A stretch of 64,000 bases of DNA, taken from Alistipes sp. (GTDB taxonomy: Bacteria > Bacteroidota > Bacteroidia > Bacteroidales > Rikenellaceae). The DNA lies in assembly GCA_017416915.1 (NCBI GenBank), contig JAFQAN010000016.1, positions 1-64,000 of the forward strand, read 5' to 3'. The notes below the pieces were generated by a model. It was not told the origin of the DNA. It made no database searches and was given only the letters and a program-made list of their open reading frames with translations. Below are positions 16,232-24,468 of this stretch, one piece after another (position 1 is the stretch's first letter; every line of letters begins with the position of its first letter). Position numbers and translations under genes: made by a program.

Positions 16232-18961
16232 CTATTTCACGTTGAGTGCTGCGTGAGCGGCTGCCAAACGTGCGATAGGCACACGGAAAGGCGAACAGCT
16301 TACGTAGTTCAAACCTGCGTGGTGGCAGAACTCTACCGATGAAGGCTCGCCGCCATGCTCACCACAGATACCGCACTTCAAGTCGGGACGAGTGGTGCGA
16401 CCCTTGAAGACTGCCTCACGGATAAGCTGACCTACGCCGTTGCGGTCCAAAATCTTGAACGGGTCGTTTTTGAGGATGTTCTTCTCCAAGTAGATGGGCA
16501 AGAACTTCGCAATATCATCACGCGAGAAGCCGAGAGTCATCTGCGTAAGGTCATTGGTACCGAACGAGAAGAACTCTGCAACCTCGGCAATCTGGTTAGC
16601 GGTAACAGCCGCGCGGGGAACCTCAATCATAGTGCCTACGAGGTAGTCGATGCGGTCGTTGCGCTCTGCAAATACAGCCTCAGCAGTCTTGTCGATGATG
16701 TTCTTCTGGTAGCGAAGCTCCTTGTGGTTACCTACCAGCGGAACCATAATCTCTACCTTAACAGGAGTGCCTGATGCCTTGACGTTCATCGCAGCCTCGA
16801 TGATAGCACGTGCCTGCATCTCGGTAATCTCGGGATAGGTGTTACCCAAGCGGCAACCACGATGACCGAGCATCGGATTGACCTCGTGCAGTGCCTCTAC
16901 CTTAGCGACAACCTTCTCGAAGGGGATGCCCATAGCCTCTGCCATCTCCTTCTGGTCCTTCTCGGTGTTGGGAGCGAACTCGTGCAAAGGTGGATCCAAC
17001 AGACGTACAATAACGGGGTAGCCGTTCATAACCTTGAACAGACCCTCGAAGTCGCCACGCTGCATAGGAAGCAACTTAGCCAACGCCACACGACGACCAG
17101 CCTCGTCATCCGAAAGAATCATCTCGCGGATAGCCTTGATACGGTCGCCCTCGAAGAACATATGCTCGGTACGGCAAAGACCGATACCCTGTGCGCCAAA
17201 GGCAAATGCCTGCTGTGCGTCGCGAGGAGTATCAGCGTTAGCACGTACGTTGAGTACCGAGTACTTAGTAGCAAGCTCCATCAATTTGCCGAAGTCGCCA
17301 TCAAGCTTAGCCTCCTGCGTAGCTACCTCGCCGAGGTAAACCTCGCCAGTAGAGCCGTTGAGCGAAATCCAATCGCCCTCCTTGATGGTGTAGCCATTAA
17401 CCTTGATAGTGCGAGCCTTATAGTCAATCTCCAACTCGCCTGCACCCGATACGCAGCACTTACCCATACCACGAGCCACAACGGCAGCGTGTGAGGTCAT
17501 ACCACCACGTGCAGTAAGGATACCAGCAGCATCCAACATACCCTTCAAGTCCTCGGGCGATGTCTCGATACGTACCAAGATAGCCTTTTTGCCAGTAGCT
17601 GCGAGGTGCTTCTCGGCGTCGTCGGCGAAGAATACTACGGGACCCGTAGCTGCACCAGGAGATGCGGGAAGACCCTTAACGATGACCTTCGCGTTCTTGA
17701 TAGCAGCCTTGTCGAATACGGGGTGCAAAAGCTCGTCGAGCTTCGCAGGCTCACAACGCAATACTGCGGTCTTCTCGTCGATAAGACCCTCGCGGAGCAT
17801 ATCCATAGCAATCTTTACCATTGCAGCGCCCGTACGCTTACCGTTGCGGCACTGCAACATCCACAACTTACCGTCCTGGATGGTAAACTCAATATCCTGC
17901 ATATCGGTAAAGTACTCCTCCAAGTGGTGCTGGATGCCGTTAAGCTCGGCATATACCTCAGGCATAACCTCCTCCAATGAGGGGTACTTCGTCTTACGCT
18001 CCTCCTCAGAGATGTTCTGAGCAGCAGCCCAGCGCTTCGAACCCTCGATGGTAATCTGCTGGGGAGTACGGATACCTGCTACCACATCCTCGCCCTGAGC
18101 GTTGATGAGGTACTCGCCGTTGAAGATATTCTCGCCAGTTGCGGCATCACGCGAGAAGGCAACACCAGTAGCTGAGTTGTCGCCCATATTACCGAATACC
18201 ATCGCCTGTACCGAAACGGCTGTTCCCCACTCCTCGGGGATGTTGTTGAGCTTACGGTAGAGGATGGCGCGCTCGTTCATCCAAGAGCCGAACACTGCGC
18301 AGATAGCGCCCCAGAGCTGATCCCAGGGGTTGGTGGGGAACTCCTTGCCTGTCTGCTCCTTGATAGCCTTCTTGAAGTTTGCTACAAGCTCCTTCAAGTC
18401 GTCGGTAGTAAGGTCTGTATCTGCCTTAACGCCGCGCTTCTGCTTCTGAGCCTCGATAAGCACCTCGAAGGGGTCGTGATCCTCCTTCGATATGGGCTTC
18501 ATATCGAGAACAACGTCGCCGTACATCTGCACGAAACGACGGTATGAGTCCCAAGCAAAACGGGGGTTACCCGAGAGCTTTGATACGGCCTCCACAGCCT
18601 CGTCATTCATACCGAGGTTGAGGATAGTGTCCATCATACCAGGCATTGATGCACGAGCGCCCGAACGTACCGATACCAATAGAGGAAGGTTGTGGTCGCC
18701 AAACTTGCGGCCAGTGAGGCTCTCGATGTTCTTCATCGCAGCCTCCACCTCGGGACGCAGCAACTCGATAACCTTCTCCTTGCCCTGAGCATAATACTCG
18801 GTACATACATCGGTGGTAATGGTAAAGCCCGGAGGTACGGGAATACCGATTAGGTTCATCTCGGCGAGGTTGGCACCCTTACCGCCAAGCAACTCTCGCA
18901 TCTTGCCATTACCCTCAGCCTCTTTGTTGCCAAAGGTATAGACACGTTTTACATCTGCCAT
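16232..18961 (-). CDS. ppdK: Pyruvate, phosphate dikinase
   Basis: The 909-residue enzyme interconverts pyruvate, ATP and phosphate with PEP, AMP and pyrophosphate. The N-terminal ATP-grasp domain starts with [12 protein letters not shown] near residues 25-36. The swivelling domain holds the phospho-histidine in [16 protein letters not shown] (His about 455), and the C-terminal PEP/pyruvate TIM barrel ends with [17 protein letters not shown] carrying the catalytic Cys. The length is normal for the family. In anaerobic Bacteroidota it serves PEP formation or PPi-linked glycolysis. It has its own promoter at 19047-19077 and a strong terminator. Confidence 0.97.
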   Translation of the reverse strand: MADVKRVYTFGNKEAEGNGKMRELLGGKGANLAEMNLIGIPVPPGFTITTDVCTEYYAQGKEKVIELLRPEVEAAMKNIESLTGRKFGDHNLPLLVSVRSGARASMPGMMDTILNLGMNDEAVEAVSKLSGNPRFAWDSYRRFVQMYGDVVLDMKPISKEDHDPFEVLIEAQKQKRGVKADTDLTTDDLKELVANFKKAIKEQTGKEFPTNPWDQLWGAICAVFGSWMNERAILYRKLNNIPEEWGTAVSVQAMVFGNMGDNSATGVAFSRDAATGENIFNGEYLINAQGEDVVAGIRTPQQITIEGSKRWAAAQNISEEERKTKYPSLEEVMPEVYAELNGIQHHLEEYFTDMQDIEFTIQDGKLWMLQCRNGKRTGAAMVKIAMDMLREGLIDEKTAVLRCEPAKLDELLHPVFDKAAIKNAKVIVKGLPASPGAATGPVVFFADDAEKHLAATGKKAILVRIETSPEDLKGMLDAAGILTARGGMTSHAAVVARGMGKCCVSGAGELEIDYKARTIKVNGYTIKEGDWISLNGSTGEVYLGEVATQEAKLDGDFGKLMELATKYSVLNVRANADTPRDAQQAFAFGAQGIGLCRTEHMFFEGDRIKAIREMILSDDEAGRRVALAKLLPMQRGDFEGLFKVMNGYPVIVRLLDPPLHEFAPNTEKDQKEMAEAMGIPFEKVVAKVEALHEVNPMLGHRGCRLGNTYPEITEMQARAIIEAAMNVKASGTPVKVEIMVPLVGNHKELRYQKNIIDKTAEAVFAERNDRIDYLVGTMIEVPRAAVTANQIAEVAEFFSFGTNDLTQMTLGFSRDDIAKFLPIYLEKNILKNDPFKILDRNGVGQLIREAVFKGRTTRPDLKCGICGEHGGEPSSVEFCHHAGLNYVSCSPFRVPIARLAAAHAALNVK

Positions 18962-19046
18962 AATCGTTTACGTTTTATAGTTAAAAAATCAATAATATTT
19001 TCTGCTTTATCTGCTAAAAGCTCAGTAATAGCTTTATAATAGCCTA

Positions 19047-19077
19047 CAAAAGTACGTTTTTTTTTCTAAAAAATCAA
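19047..19077 (-). promoter_or_regulatory. ppdK promoter (TTG-N20-TACTTTTG)
   Basis: On the minus strand TTG (19075-19077) and TACTTTTG (19047-19054) are 20 nt apart. The ppdK ATG lies 85 nt downstream. Confidence 0.7.
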
Positions 19078-19092
19078 GTCTTCGTGCGTCGA

Positions 19093-19908
19093 TTAGTCGA
19101 GAAATATGTAAATAGGTAGTTTTGAGGAGTAGCCACCTACGTATCTGCGATAGGAAAAAGTGGCTCGCGGCGCACCTGAAATGTCGATGAGGTAGTCGCG
19201 AATAAATACTTCGGCATCAGCCAATTGGCTACTATCCGTAAGTATTCTATCGCTCATCTGCCACTTCTCCTTATATACGCTGTTGCCACGACCGCGATGC
19301 TCTGCCTTGTGGCAGGCATCTCGCAGACAAAAATCGTAGCTGTTTACCCTCGAAGTACGCCCTGCAATAATTATGCGACGGTTGCTCTTCTGGCGTAAGT
19401 TCTCCCGTAAAACGGTGTTTGCAGCATCCGAATTGCGCACTAAGAGTATGAGCGTGGGCTTGTGGTCGAACTCGCACTTTATGCTGAGGTAGTCGAAGCC
19501 GCTCTCTACCTCCTCGATGAAGAGCCTGTCGCCCGCATAGAGTAGTGCAAAGTCTAAGCCGTCGTCGGTCGAAAGGGTGCGGTGAAGATAGCCATATTCG
19601 AGCTTTGATGCGAATACGATGTCGCGCACAACCTCCTCATTCTCTACGCCATAGAGGACTATTGCGGCAAGGTGCATAGTGTCGATAACCGAAGCGATAT
19701 TTTCAACCTTTCGTCTGTATCGCTCCTCGTCCCAACAGTAGCGCCCTTCGGGTGTATATGCTCTATCGTCGTAGAATGTAGAGGGTTTGGTGTCGTAGAA
19801 CTTATCGACGTCGTAGTATCCGAACGAGGTGTGGCGCTGTGCTAAGAGGGGTGTCGTGCTGAAAAGTGATGCAATGATGCTCAATATTACGATAGTTATC
19901 CCTCTCAT
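19093..19908 (-). CDS. Secreted endonuclease/exonuclease/phosphatase-fold protein, probably catalytically dead
   Basis: I place the start at the ATG at 19908, giving 271 residues. The longer frame runs into mnmA and lacks a signal, whereas this start gives a Sec signal (RGITIVILSIIASLF...LLAQ). The body looks like the EEP nuclease/phosphatase fold: DKFYDT, AYTPEGRYCWDEERYRRKVENIA and VLYGVENEEVVRDI match the N-terminal family pattern, including the metal-binding Glu. The later catalytic motifs appear lost. The expected GDFN is IAGRTSR, and the expected final SDHxP is SSKLP. The protein may bind without cutting, or be decaying. It starts 7 nt after the mnmA stop. Confidence 0.6.
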   Translation of the reverse strand: MRGITIVILSIIASLFSTTPLLAQRHTSFGYYDVDKFYDTKPSTFYDDRAYTPEGRYCWDEERYRRKVENIASVIDTMHLAAIVLYGVENEEVVRDIVFASKLEYGYLHRTLSTDDGLDFALLYAGDRLFIEEVESGFDYLSIKCEFDHKPTLILLVRNSDAANTVLRENLRQKSNRRIIIAGRTSRVNSYDFCLRDACHKAEHRGRGNSVYKEKWQMSDRILTDSSQLADAEVFIRDYLIDISGAPRATFSYRRYVGGYSSKLPIYIFLD

Positions 19909-19915
19909 TGTTGGC

Positions 19916-21088
19916 CTATTTGCTGATTGTTCCACTGCCACATAGTGTCTCGCCGTCGTACCACGCCGCAAACTGCCCCGCGGTAATGCCGCGCTGTGGC
20001 TCATCGAAGAGTATATACATACCCTTGTTGGTCATACGTAGCTCCGCCCGCTGCAATGGCTGGCGGTAGCGTATGCGCACCATATAGCGGCGGCTATCGC
20101 CAACACTCATACGTTCGGCGGGGTCTATCCAATGTATCTCGTCGGGGAGTATGTGTAGTGCTTTGCGGTATAATCCTGGGTGGTTGTCGCCCTCGCCGAC
20201 ATACACCACATTTTCGACTACGTCGGTGGCAAGCACAAATAACGACTCCTTGCGACCACCTATGCCTAAACCTTTGCGCTGACCTATGGTGTAGAAGTGT
20301 GCGCCGTTGTGAGTGCCTATCTTCTTGCCGTCGCGTACGGTAAGACGGTATGGCTCTGCAAGAGACTCTATGTCTGCATCTTCGCTGCGTACGAAGCGCG
20401 GAGAGGAGGGTAGTATCTCGTGTACGTTGCCACTCTTGGCAGCGAGTTTCTGTTGTAGAAATACGGGCAAATCGACCTTGCCGACAAAGCAGATGCCCTG
20501 CGAATCTTTACGCTTGGCAGTGGCTAAGCGCTGCTCTAAGGCGATGTGTCTCACGTCGGGTTTAAGCATATCGCCAATGGGAAACATCGCATACGATAGC
20601 TGCTTTTGTGAAAGCTGGCACAGAAAGTAGCTTTGGTCCTTATTGGGGTCGCTACCCGCTAACAGTTTGTAGTGTGTAACGCCTTCACTATCAATCCACT
20701 CCTCGCGACGGCAGTAGTGTCCCGTAGCTACTCGCTCGGCACCGAGTTTGAGCGCCTCTTCGAGGAATACGTCGAACTTAATCTCGCGGTTGCACAGCAC
20801 GTCGGGGTTGGGTGTTCTGCCGAGTTCGTACTCCTTGAACATATAGTCCACAACGCGCTTGCGATACTGCTCCGATAAATCTACATAGTGAAACTCTATG
20901 TCGAGACGCTTGGCGACAAGCTCAGCAAAGACTTGGTCGTCGTACCACTGGCAGTCGCCTTCGAGCGTGCCTATCGTGTCGTGCCAATTGCGCATAAAGA
21001 GTCCGATGACGTCGTGTCCTTGCTCTTTGAGTAGGTACGCCGCCACAGATGAATCTACGCCGCCCGAAAGGCCTACGACAACACGCAT
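19916..21088 (-). CDS. mnmA: tRNA-specific 2-thiouridylase MnmA
   Basis: The 390-residue enzyme installs sulfur on U34 of tRNAs for Lys, Glu and Gln. The PP-loop GLSGGVDSSVAAYLL is at residues 6-20. Catalytic Cys99 lies in NPDVLCNREIKF and the partner Cys200 in SQGICFVGK. TIGQRKGLGIGG marks the central domain, and a C-terminal beta barrel follows. It lies 22 nt after folE on the same strand, so the two are likely co-transcribed, with the EEP-fold gene last. Confidence 0.96.
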   Translation of the reverse strand: MRVVVGLSGGVDSSVAAYLLKEQGHDVIGLFMRNWHDTIGTLEGDCQWYDDQVFAELVAKRLDIEFHYVDLSEQYRKRVVDYMFKEYELGRTPNPDVLCNREIKFDVFLEEALKLGAERVATGHYCRREEWIDSEGVTHYKLLAGSDPNKDQSYFLCQLSQKQLSYAMFPIGDMLKPDVRHIALEQRLATAKRKDSQGICFVGKVDLPVFLQQKLAAKSGNVHEILPSSPRFVRSEDADIESLAEPYRLTVRDGKKIGTHNGAHFYTIGQRKGLGIGGRKESLFVLATDVVENVVYVGEGDNHPGLYRKALHILPDEIHWIDPAERMSVGDSRRYMVRIRYRQPLQRAELRMTNKGMYILFDEPQRGITAGQFAAWYDGETLCGSGTISK

Positions 21089-21110
21089 AGTAGTAGTCGG
21101 TTAAGTGATA

Positions 21111-21713
21111 TTACTTAATTAGCTGCATAAACTCGTCGCGAGTGCGGGGGTCCGAGAGGAATATGCCCGTAAATGCCGATGTGGTGGTAAGCGAACGTTG
21201 CTTCTCAACGCCACGCATCTGCATACACGTATGGCTTGCCTCGATGACTACGGCGACGCCCACGGGGTTTAGCGCCTGCTGTATGCTATCGCGAATTTGC
21301 ACCGTTAGTCGCTCCTGCACCTGTAAGCGGCGGGCGAAGCACTCTACAACGCGGGCAATTTTAGAGAGTCCCGTAATATAGCCATTGGGGATGTAGGCGA
21401 CATGAGCCTTGCCGATGAAGGGCAGCATGTGGTGTTCACACACAGAGAATAGCTCTATGTCCTTGACCAACACCATCTGCTGATACTCCTCCTTAAACAT
21501 TGCCGACTGCAAGATGGCGATAGGGTCTTGTGAGTACCCCTTTGTGATAAACGACATAGCCTTAGCCACACGTTCGGGGGTCTTTATGAGACCTTCGCGC
21601 TCGGGGTCTTCGCCAAGGAGGCGTAATATCTCGCGGTAGTGTACCATAAGTTCGGCGATACGCTCGTCGTTATAGCAATCTTCTCTGCGATAGTTTGTGA
21701 TAAGTTCGTCCAT
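21111..21713 (-). CDS. folE: GTP cyclohydrolase I
   Basis: The 200-residue enzyme converts GTP to 7,8-dihydroneopterin triphosphate for folate synthesis or queuosine-type pathways. [18 protein letters not shown] near residues 91-108 holds zinc ligands and active-site His residues. [23 protein letters not shown] and a C-terminal HxCMxMRGV motif (HTCMQMRGV) complete the type IA signature. It is the first gene of folE-mnmA, with a -7 box (TACCTTTG, 21733-21740) 20 nt before the ATG. Confidence 0.96.
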   Translation of the reverse strand: MDELITNYRREDCYNDERIAELMVHYREILRLLGEDPEREGLIKTPERVAKAMSFITKGYSQDPIAILQSAMFKEEYQQMVLVKDIELFSVCEHHMLPFIGKAHVAYIPNGYITGLSKIARVVECFARRLQVQERLTVQIRDSIQQALNPVGVAVVIEASHTCMQMRGVEKQRSLTTTSAFTGIFLSDPRTRDEFMQLIK

Positions 21714-21732
21714 ATACTATATATATTTTATA

Positions 21733-21740
21733 CAAAGGTA
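21733..21740 (-). promoter_or_regulatory. folE -7 box (TACCTTTG)
   Basis: TACCTTTG on the minus strand lies 19 nt before the ATG, giving a very short leader. The preceding T tract belongs to the rimM terminator, so terminator and promoter abut. Confidence 0.6.
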
Positions 21741-21741
21741 T

Positions 21742-21774
21742 AAAAAAATCGGTTAGGTTGAACCCCTGACCGAT
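21742..21774 (-). terminator. Terminator of rpsP-rimM
   Basis: ATCGGT (21748-21753) pairs with ACCGAT (21769-21774), extended by AGG/CCT inside, then seven T on the minus strand (complement of 21742-21748). A second small hairpin (CATCCG/CGGATG, 21783-21799) lies just upstream. Confidence 0.85.
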
Positions 21775-21809
21775 AACTTTTCATCCGTAAGGCGGATGCT
21801 TGCTTCCGT

Positions 21810-22304
21810 TTATAGCTCCAACAGACCCTCGGGAAGCACAAATTTTATCGTGCGCTTGTCGAAGTCGATATGTGCTATAAACTCCTCGGCGGCGGGGATT
21901 AGATGCTCCTTGTCGTCGATGACAATCTCGAAGAGCGGGTTTGCTTCGCTGTCGTAGTAGTCGGTAAGTTTGCCACGAAGGTTGCCTGCCGTAATATCAA
22001 AGCCGATAAGGTCCTCCATATAAAATTCGTCATCCTCCTCGTCGTCCACCTCCTCTATGAATATCTCGCGACCCACCAAGAACTCCTCGGCGCGACGCGG
22101 GGTGTCTATGTCGTCGAAGTGGACTATCGCGCCTGTCTGTCCTCGACGCTCAAACGAGTTACAAAACAGAGGAACCGCAAGCTCGTCAATTACGACGAAC
22201 AGCGGTTCCTCATTTTGATAATTGTCGGGGAACGAGGCGTAGAGCGTTACCATCACTCCGCCATCGGTGCCAAATAGGCGACCTATGCGTCCCACGGCAA
22301 TCAT
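21810..22304 (-). CDS. rimM: Ribosome maturation factor RimM
   Basis: The 164-residue protein helps assemble the head of the 30S subunit by binding S19. The N-terminal RimM beta barrel (about 1-85) starts MIAVGRIGRLFGTDGGVMV, and the C-terminal PRC-barrel ends with HLIPAAEEFIAHIDFDKRTIKFVLPEGLLEL, as usual. The middle is unusually acidic (EVDDEEDDEFYMEDL). It follows rpsP by 16 nt, the common bacterial order. Confidence 0.93.
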   Translation of the reverse strand: MIAVGRIGRLFGTDGGVMVTLYASFPDNYQNEEPLFVVIDELAVPLFCNSFERRGQTGAIVHFDDIDTPRRAEEFLVGREIFIEEVDDEEDDEFYMEDLIGFDITAGNLRGKLTDYYDSEANPLFEIVIDDKEHLIPAAEEFIAHIDFDKRTIKFVLPEGLLEL

Positions 22305-22320
22305 AGCACCACTCTAAGGA

Positions 22321-22854
22321 TTAAGCCTCAGCGTTCTCCTCTGCGGGAGCCTCAGTTGCCTCCTCGGCAGCCTCCTCGGCAGCCTCAGCAGCAGCGGCAG
22401 CCTTCTTCTCGGCGATAGCCGTAGCGCGCTCCTCCTTAATCTTGGTCTCGGCAGCAAGCTGTGCCTTCTTTGCAGCGTTGGCGTCAGATGCGAGCTTGTT
22501 GCTCTTAGCATCAATCTTAGCCTGCTTCTCAGAGGTCCACTTGTTGAAACGTGCCTCAGCCTCAGTCTCGGTGAACGCACCCTTAGCAACACCACCCAAG
22601 AGGTGCTTCTTATACATTACGCCCTTGTACGAGAGAATTGCTCGACAAGTATCCGTAGGTTGTGCGCCTTTAAGTAACCAATCCAAAGCTCGGTCGAACT
22701 TCAAATCGATTGTAGCAGGATTCGTGTTGGGGTTGTAGGTACCCAACTTCTCGATGAACTTACCATCACGTGGCGCTCTGCTATCTGCGGCAACGATGTG
22801 GTAGAAAGCATAACCCTTCTTACCGTGACGTGCCAAACGAATTTTAACAGCCAT
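22321..22854 (-). CDS. rpsP: 30S ribosomal protein S16 with long Ala/Glu/Lys tail
   Basis: Residues 1-80 are a normal S16 ([40 protein letters not shown]), a 30S assembly protein that binds 16S rRNA. The product is 177 residues instead of about 80-90. The extra part (about 95-177) is a charged, alanine-rich helix-like tail that ends in an almost pure Ala/Glu stretch. Extended S16 proteins occur in Bacteroidota, and the tail has no known job. A strong promoter lies upstream, and rimM follows. Confidence 0.95.
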   Translation of the reverse strand: MAVKIRLARHGKKGYAFYHIVAADSRAPRDGKFIEKLGTYNPNTNPATIDLKFDRALDWLLKGAQPTDTCRAILSYKGVMYKKHLLGGVAKGAFTETEAEARFNKWTSEKQAKIDAKSNKLASDANAAKKAQLAAETKIKEERATAIAEKKAAAAAEAAEEAAEEATEAPAEENAEA

Positions 22855-22916
22855 TTGCTATAAAAATTTATTGGTTAATAATTAATACGCTCAACCCTTT
22901 GGGGTTTTTAAGCGCG

Positions 22917-22948
22917 CAAATATACGCACTATTTTCCGAACTGCAAAA
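22917..22948 (-). promoter_or_regulatory. rpsP promoter (TTTTG-N19-TATATTTG)
   Basis: On the minus strand TTTTG (22944-22948) and TATATTTG (22917-22924) are 19 nt apart. The leader of about 55 nt carries a small AACCC/GGGTT hairpin. Confidence 0.8.
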
Positions 22949-23055
22949 CGTTTTCCATATTTTTCGCACCCTTTTATATATTTTATCTCTTTTTTGAGGC
23001 GTTGCGGTACGTATCTTGCTCTTGTTGGGGTGATGTTTAACTAAATTTTTGTGTT

Positions 23056-23520
23056 ATGATGCCTGTTAAAAAGTACAATCGTGTACCCTCGCTCTTTGGC
23101 GATTTCTTTGCGGACCAATGGTCTGATATGTTTCTTAAACGTGCTACTACGCCGCAGGTCAATATTGTTGAGTGCGACAAGAAGTACAAGGTGGAGATTG
23201 CCGCCCCAGGAATGTCGAAGGATGACTTGAAGATTGACCTTACGCCCGATAATCAGCTTGTCGTAAGCCTCGAAAAGGATGAGAAGTGGGATGCCGACAA
23301 GCAGGACGAAAAGGGCGAGAAGCAGAGTGAAGATGAGAAGCGACACTACCTGCGTCGCGAGTTCTCATATACGTCGTTCCGTCAGGTGTTTAATCTGCCC
23401 GATAGCATCGACCGCGACAAAATATCGGCAAAGATGAAGCACGGCGTGTTGTGTATCAAATTGCCCAAAAAGGATGGCTCTGACAAGCTCCCCGAGGCGA
23501 AGCATATTTCGATAGAGTAA
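23056..23520 (+). CDS. Hsp20/alpha-crystallin small heat-shock protein
   Basis: The 154-residue cytoplasmic chaperone holds unfolding proteins. The N-terminal arm (1-35) has NRVPSLFGDFFADQWSDMF. The alpha-crystallin domain (about 38-140) contains YKVEIAAPGMSKDDLKIDL and the end motif HGVLCIKLPKK, and the short tail ends HISIE. Two Met codons are adjacent at 23056 and 23059, and either may be the start. No TAnnTTTG box is evident upstream, so another sigma factor or a heat-shock regulator may drive it. It stands alone and ends at a bidirectional hairpin. Confidence 0.93.
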   Translation: MMPVKKYNRVPSLFGDFFADQWSDMFLKRATTPQVNIVECDKKYKVEIAAPGMSKDDLKIDLTPDNQLVVSLEKDEKWDADKQDEKGEKQSEDEKRHYLRREFSYTSFRQVFNLPDSIDRDKISAKMKHGVLCIKLPKKDGSDKLPEAKHISIE

Positions 23521-23536
23521 CAATTAGCGAAAAAAT

Positions 23537-23567
23537 AATTCCGTTGCGGCACTGCTACAACGGAATT
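23537..23567. terminator. Bidirectional terminator between hsp20 and the zinc-ribbon gene
   Basis: AATTCCGTTG (23537-23546) and CAACGGAATT (23558-23567) form a perfect 10-bp stem. It is flanked by A-rich sequence on the left and GTTATTTTG on the right, so it can serve both converging genes. Confidence 0.75.
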
Positions 23568-23588
23568 GTTATTTTGTCGGGGGTGTTA

Positions 23589-24032
23589 CTACTCGTTGGT
23601 CTCTTCGTCGCGTTCTCTGAGACGTCGCGATATGTCGGCTACCGAGCGCAGTAGCGCCCACTGCACCATCGAAAAGGCGAAAAGTAGCACCGCGGCACAT
23701 ATCGACATTAGCTTGATGTTCTCGACGTCGGCGATAAACATTGGGCTTATCAGCGCGCCAAAGGTGCAGAATAGACCCAATACAAGCATCGTGTCGGCAG
23801 CAAACGTAAGCACGCTTTCGCGGAAATTGTACTTCGACTTTGCGGGCTGTACGGCATTGGTGTAATTTTCCTCTACGATTGTCGTTTCGCTCAGCTCGTT
23901 TTGCTCCATTTGCTCGGCTGCGCTAAGTGCCTCGGGACGCTCTGCATCGCATCGCGGACACTTGTCTATATCATTAGATATTAGGCTATTGCAGTTGCGG
24001 CATAGCCACGTGTTGTTATTCTCGTTACTCAT
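23589..24032 (-). CDS. Zinc-ribbon membrane protein of unknown function
   Basis: I choose the ATG at 24032 (147 residues), because it overlaps the previous stop as ATGAGTAA. The longer frame starts inside that gene. The N terminus is a zinc ribbon, CRNCNS...CPRCDAE (CxxC, 10 residues, CxxC). An acidic linker and two membrane helices (about 75-97 and 107-128) follow, then a charged tail (RRLRERDEE). I do not recognise a named family. Translational coupling to the upstream Cys-rich gene suggests they work together. Confidence 0.7.
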   Translation of the reverse strand: MSNENNNTWLCRNCNSLISNDIDKCPRCDAERPEALSAAEQMEQNELSETTIVEENYTNAVQPAKSKYNFRESVLTFAADTMLVLGLFCTFGALISPMFIADVENIKLMSICAAVLLFAFSMVQWALLRSVADISRRLRERDEETNE

Positions 24033-24318
24033 CCTCTTCTGGGCTATTTTGAGTCTTGGTTTTCTTGCTCTCGCTGTGGTCAATATCGCATCCTGCGCAG
24101 TTGCCCGAGCAGATGTTGTCGCTATCGCAATCGTTGAGACCCATATCCTCGCGGGTCTCCTGCACGGCGCACTTAATTCCCATCTTCTGCATATTGGGGT
24201 TTGTCGATATTTCGGACTCGATGTGGTGTCCCTTAAAGATGTATGTTAGCGACATTGCGAGGACAAAAAATCCCACTACGGCAATGGCAACGATGATGGT
24301 TACTAAGATTGATGACAT
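24025..24318 (-). CDS. Small Cys-rich single-span membrane protein, possibly NqrM-like
   Basis: This 97-residue protein has one N-terminal membrane helix (about 5-28, ending AMSLTYIFKG) and a tail with CDSDNICSGNCAGC, four Cys in a C-x6-C-x3-C-x2-C pattern, plus an earlier single Cys. The layout of a helix, the YIF motif and a short Cys cluster resembles NqrM (DUF539), which delivers Fe to the Na+-NQR complex. The match is loose and no nqr genes are in the window. It has a good promoter (24375-24406) and overlaps the zinc-ribbon gene by 8 nt. Confidence 0.6.
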   Translation of the reverse strand: MSSILVTIIVAIAVVGFFVLAMSLTYIFKGHHIESEISTNPNMQKMGIKCAVQETREDMGLNDCDSDNICSGNCAGCDIDHSESKKTKTQNSPEEDE

Positions 24319-24374
24319 ATCTTTTTTTTGAGTTAAATGCTAAAAACTCTGTTTTTATTATGGTTTTTCCGATG

Positions 24375-24406
24375 CAAATTTATATATTTGCGTGTTAAAA
24401 TGCAAA
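24375..24406 (-). promoter_or_regulatory. Promoter of the Cys-rich membrane protein gene (TTTG-N20-TAAATTTG)
   Basis: On the minus strand TTTG (24403-24406) and TAAATTTG (24375-24382) are 20 nt apart. Confidence 0.7.
24383..24390 (+). promoter_or_regulatory. trkA -7 box (TATATTTG)
   Basis: TATATTTG on the plus strand abuts the opposing -7 box, so the two divergent promoters share DNA. The leader to trkA is about 75 nt. No -33 is evident. Confidence 0.5.
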
Positions 24407-24468
24407 TATTGTAGTCGTTCGTTAGATGACTGCTGTATATAATTGACTTATATTCACTTGATTAAAGT

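Noticed and set aside
19909-20004. The longer N terminus of the EEP-fold gene
   Set aside because: It overlaps mnmA, carries no signal peptide and has no matching family sequence. The ATG at 19908 gives a clean signal.
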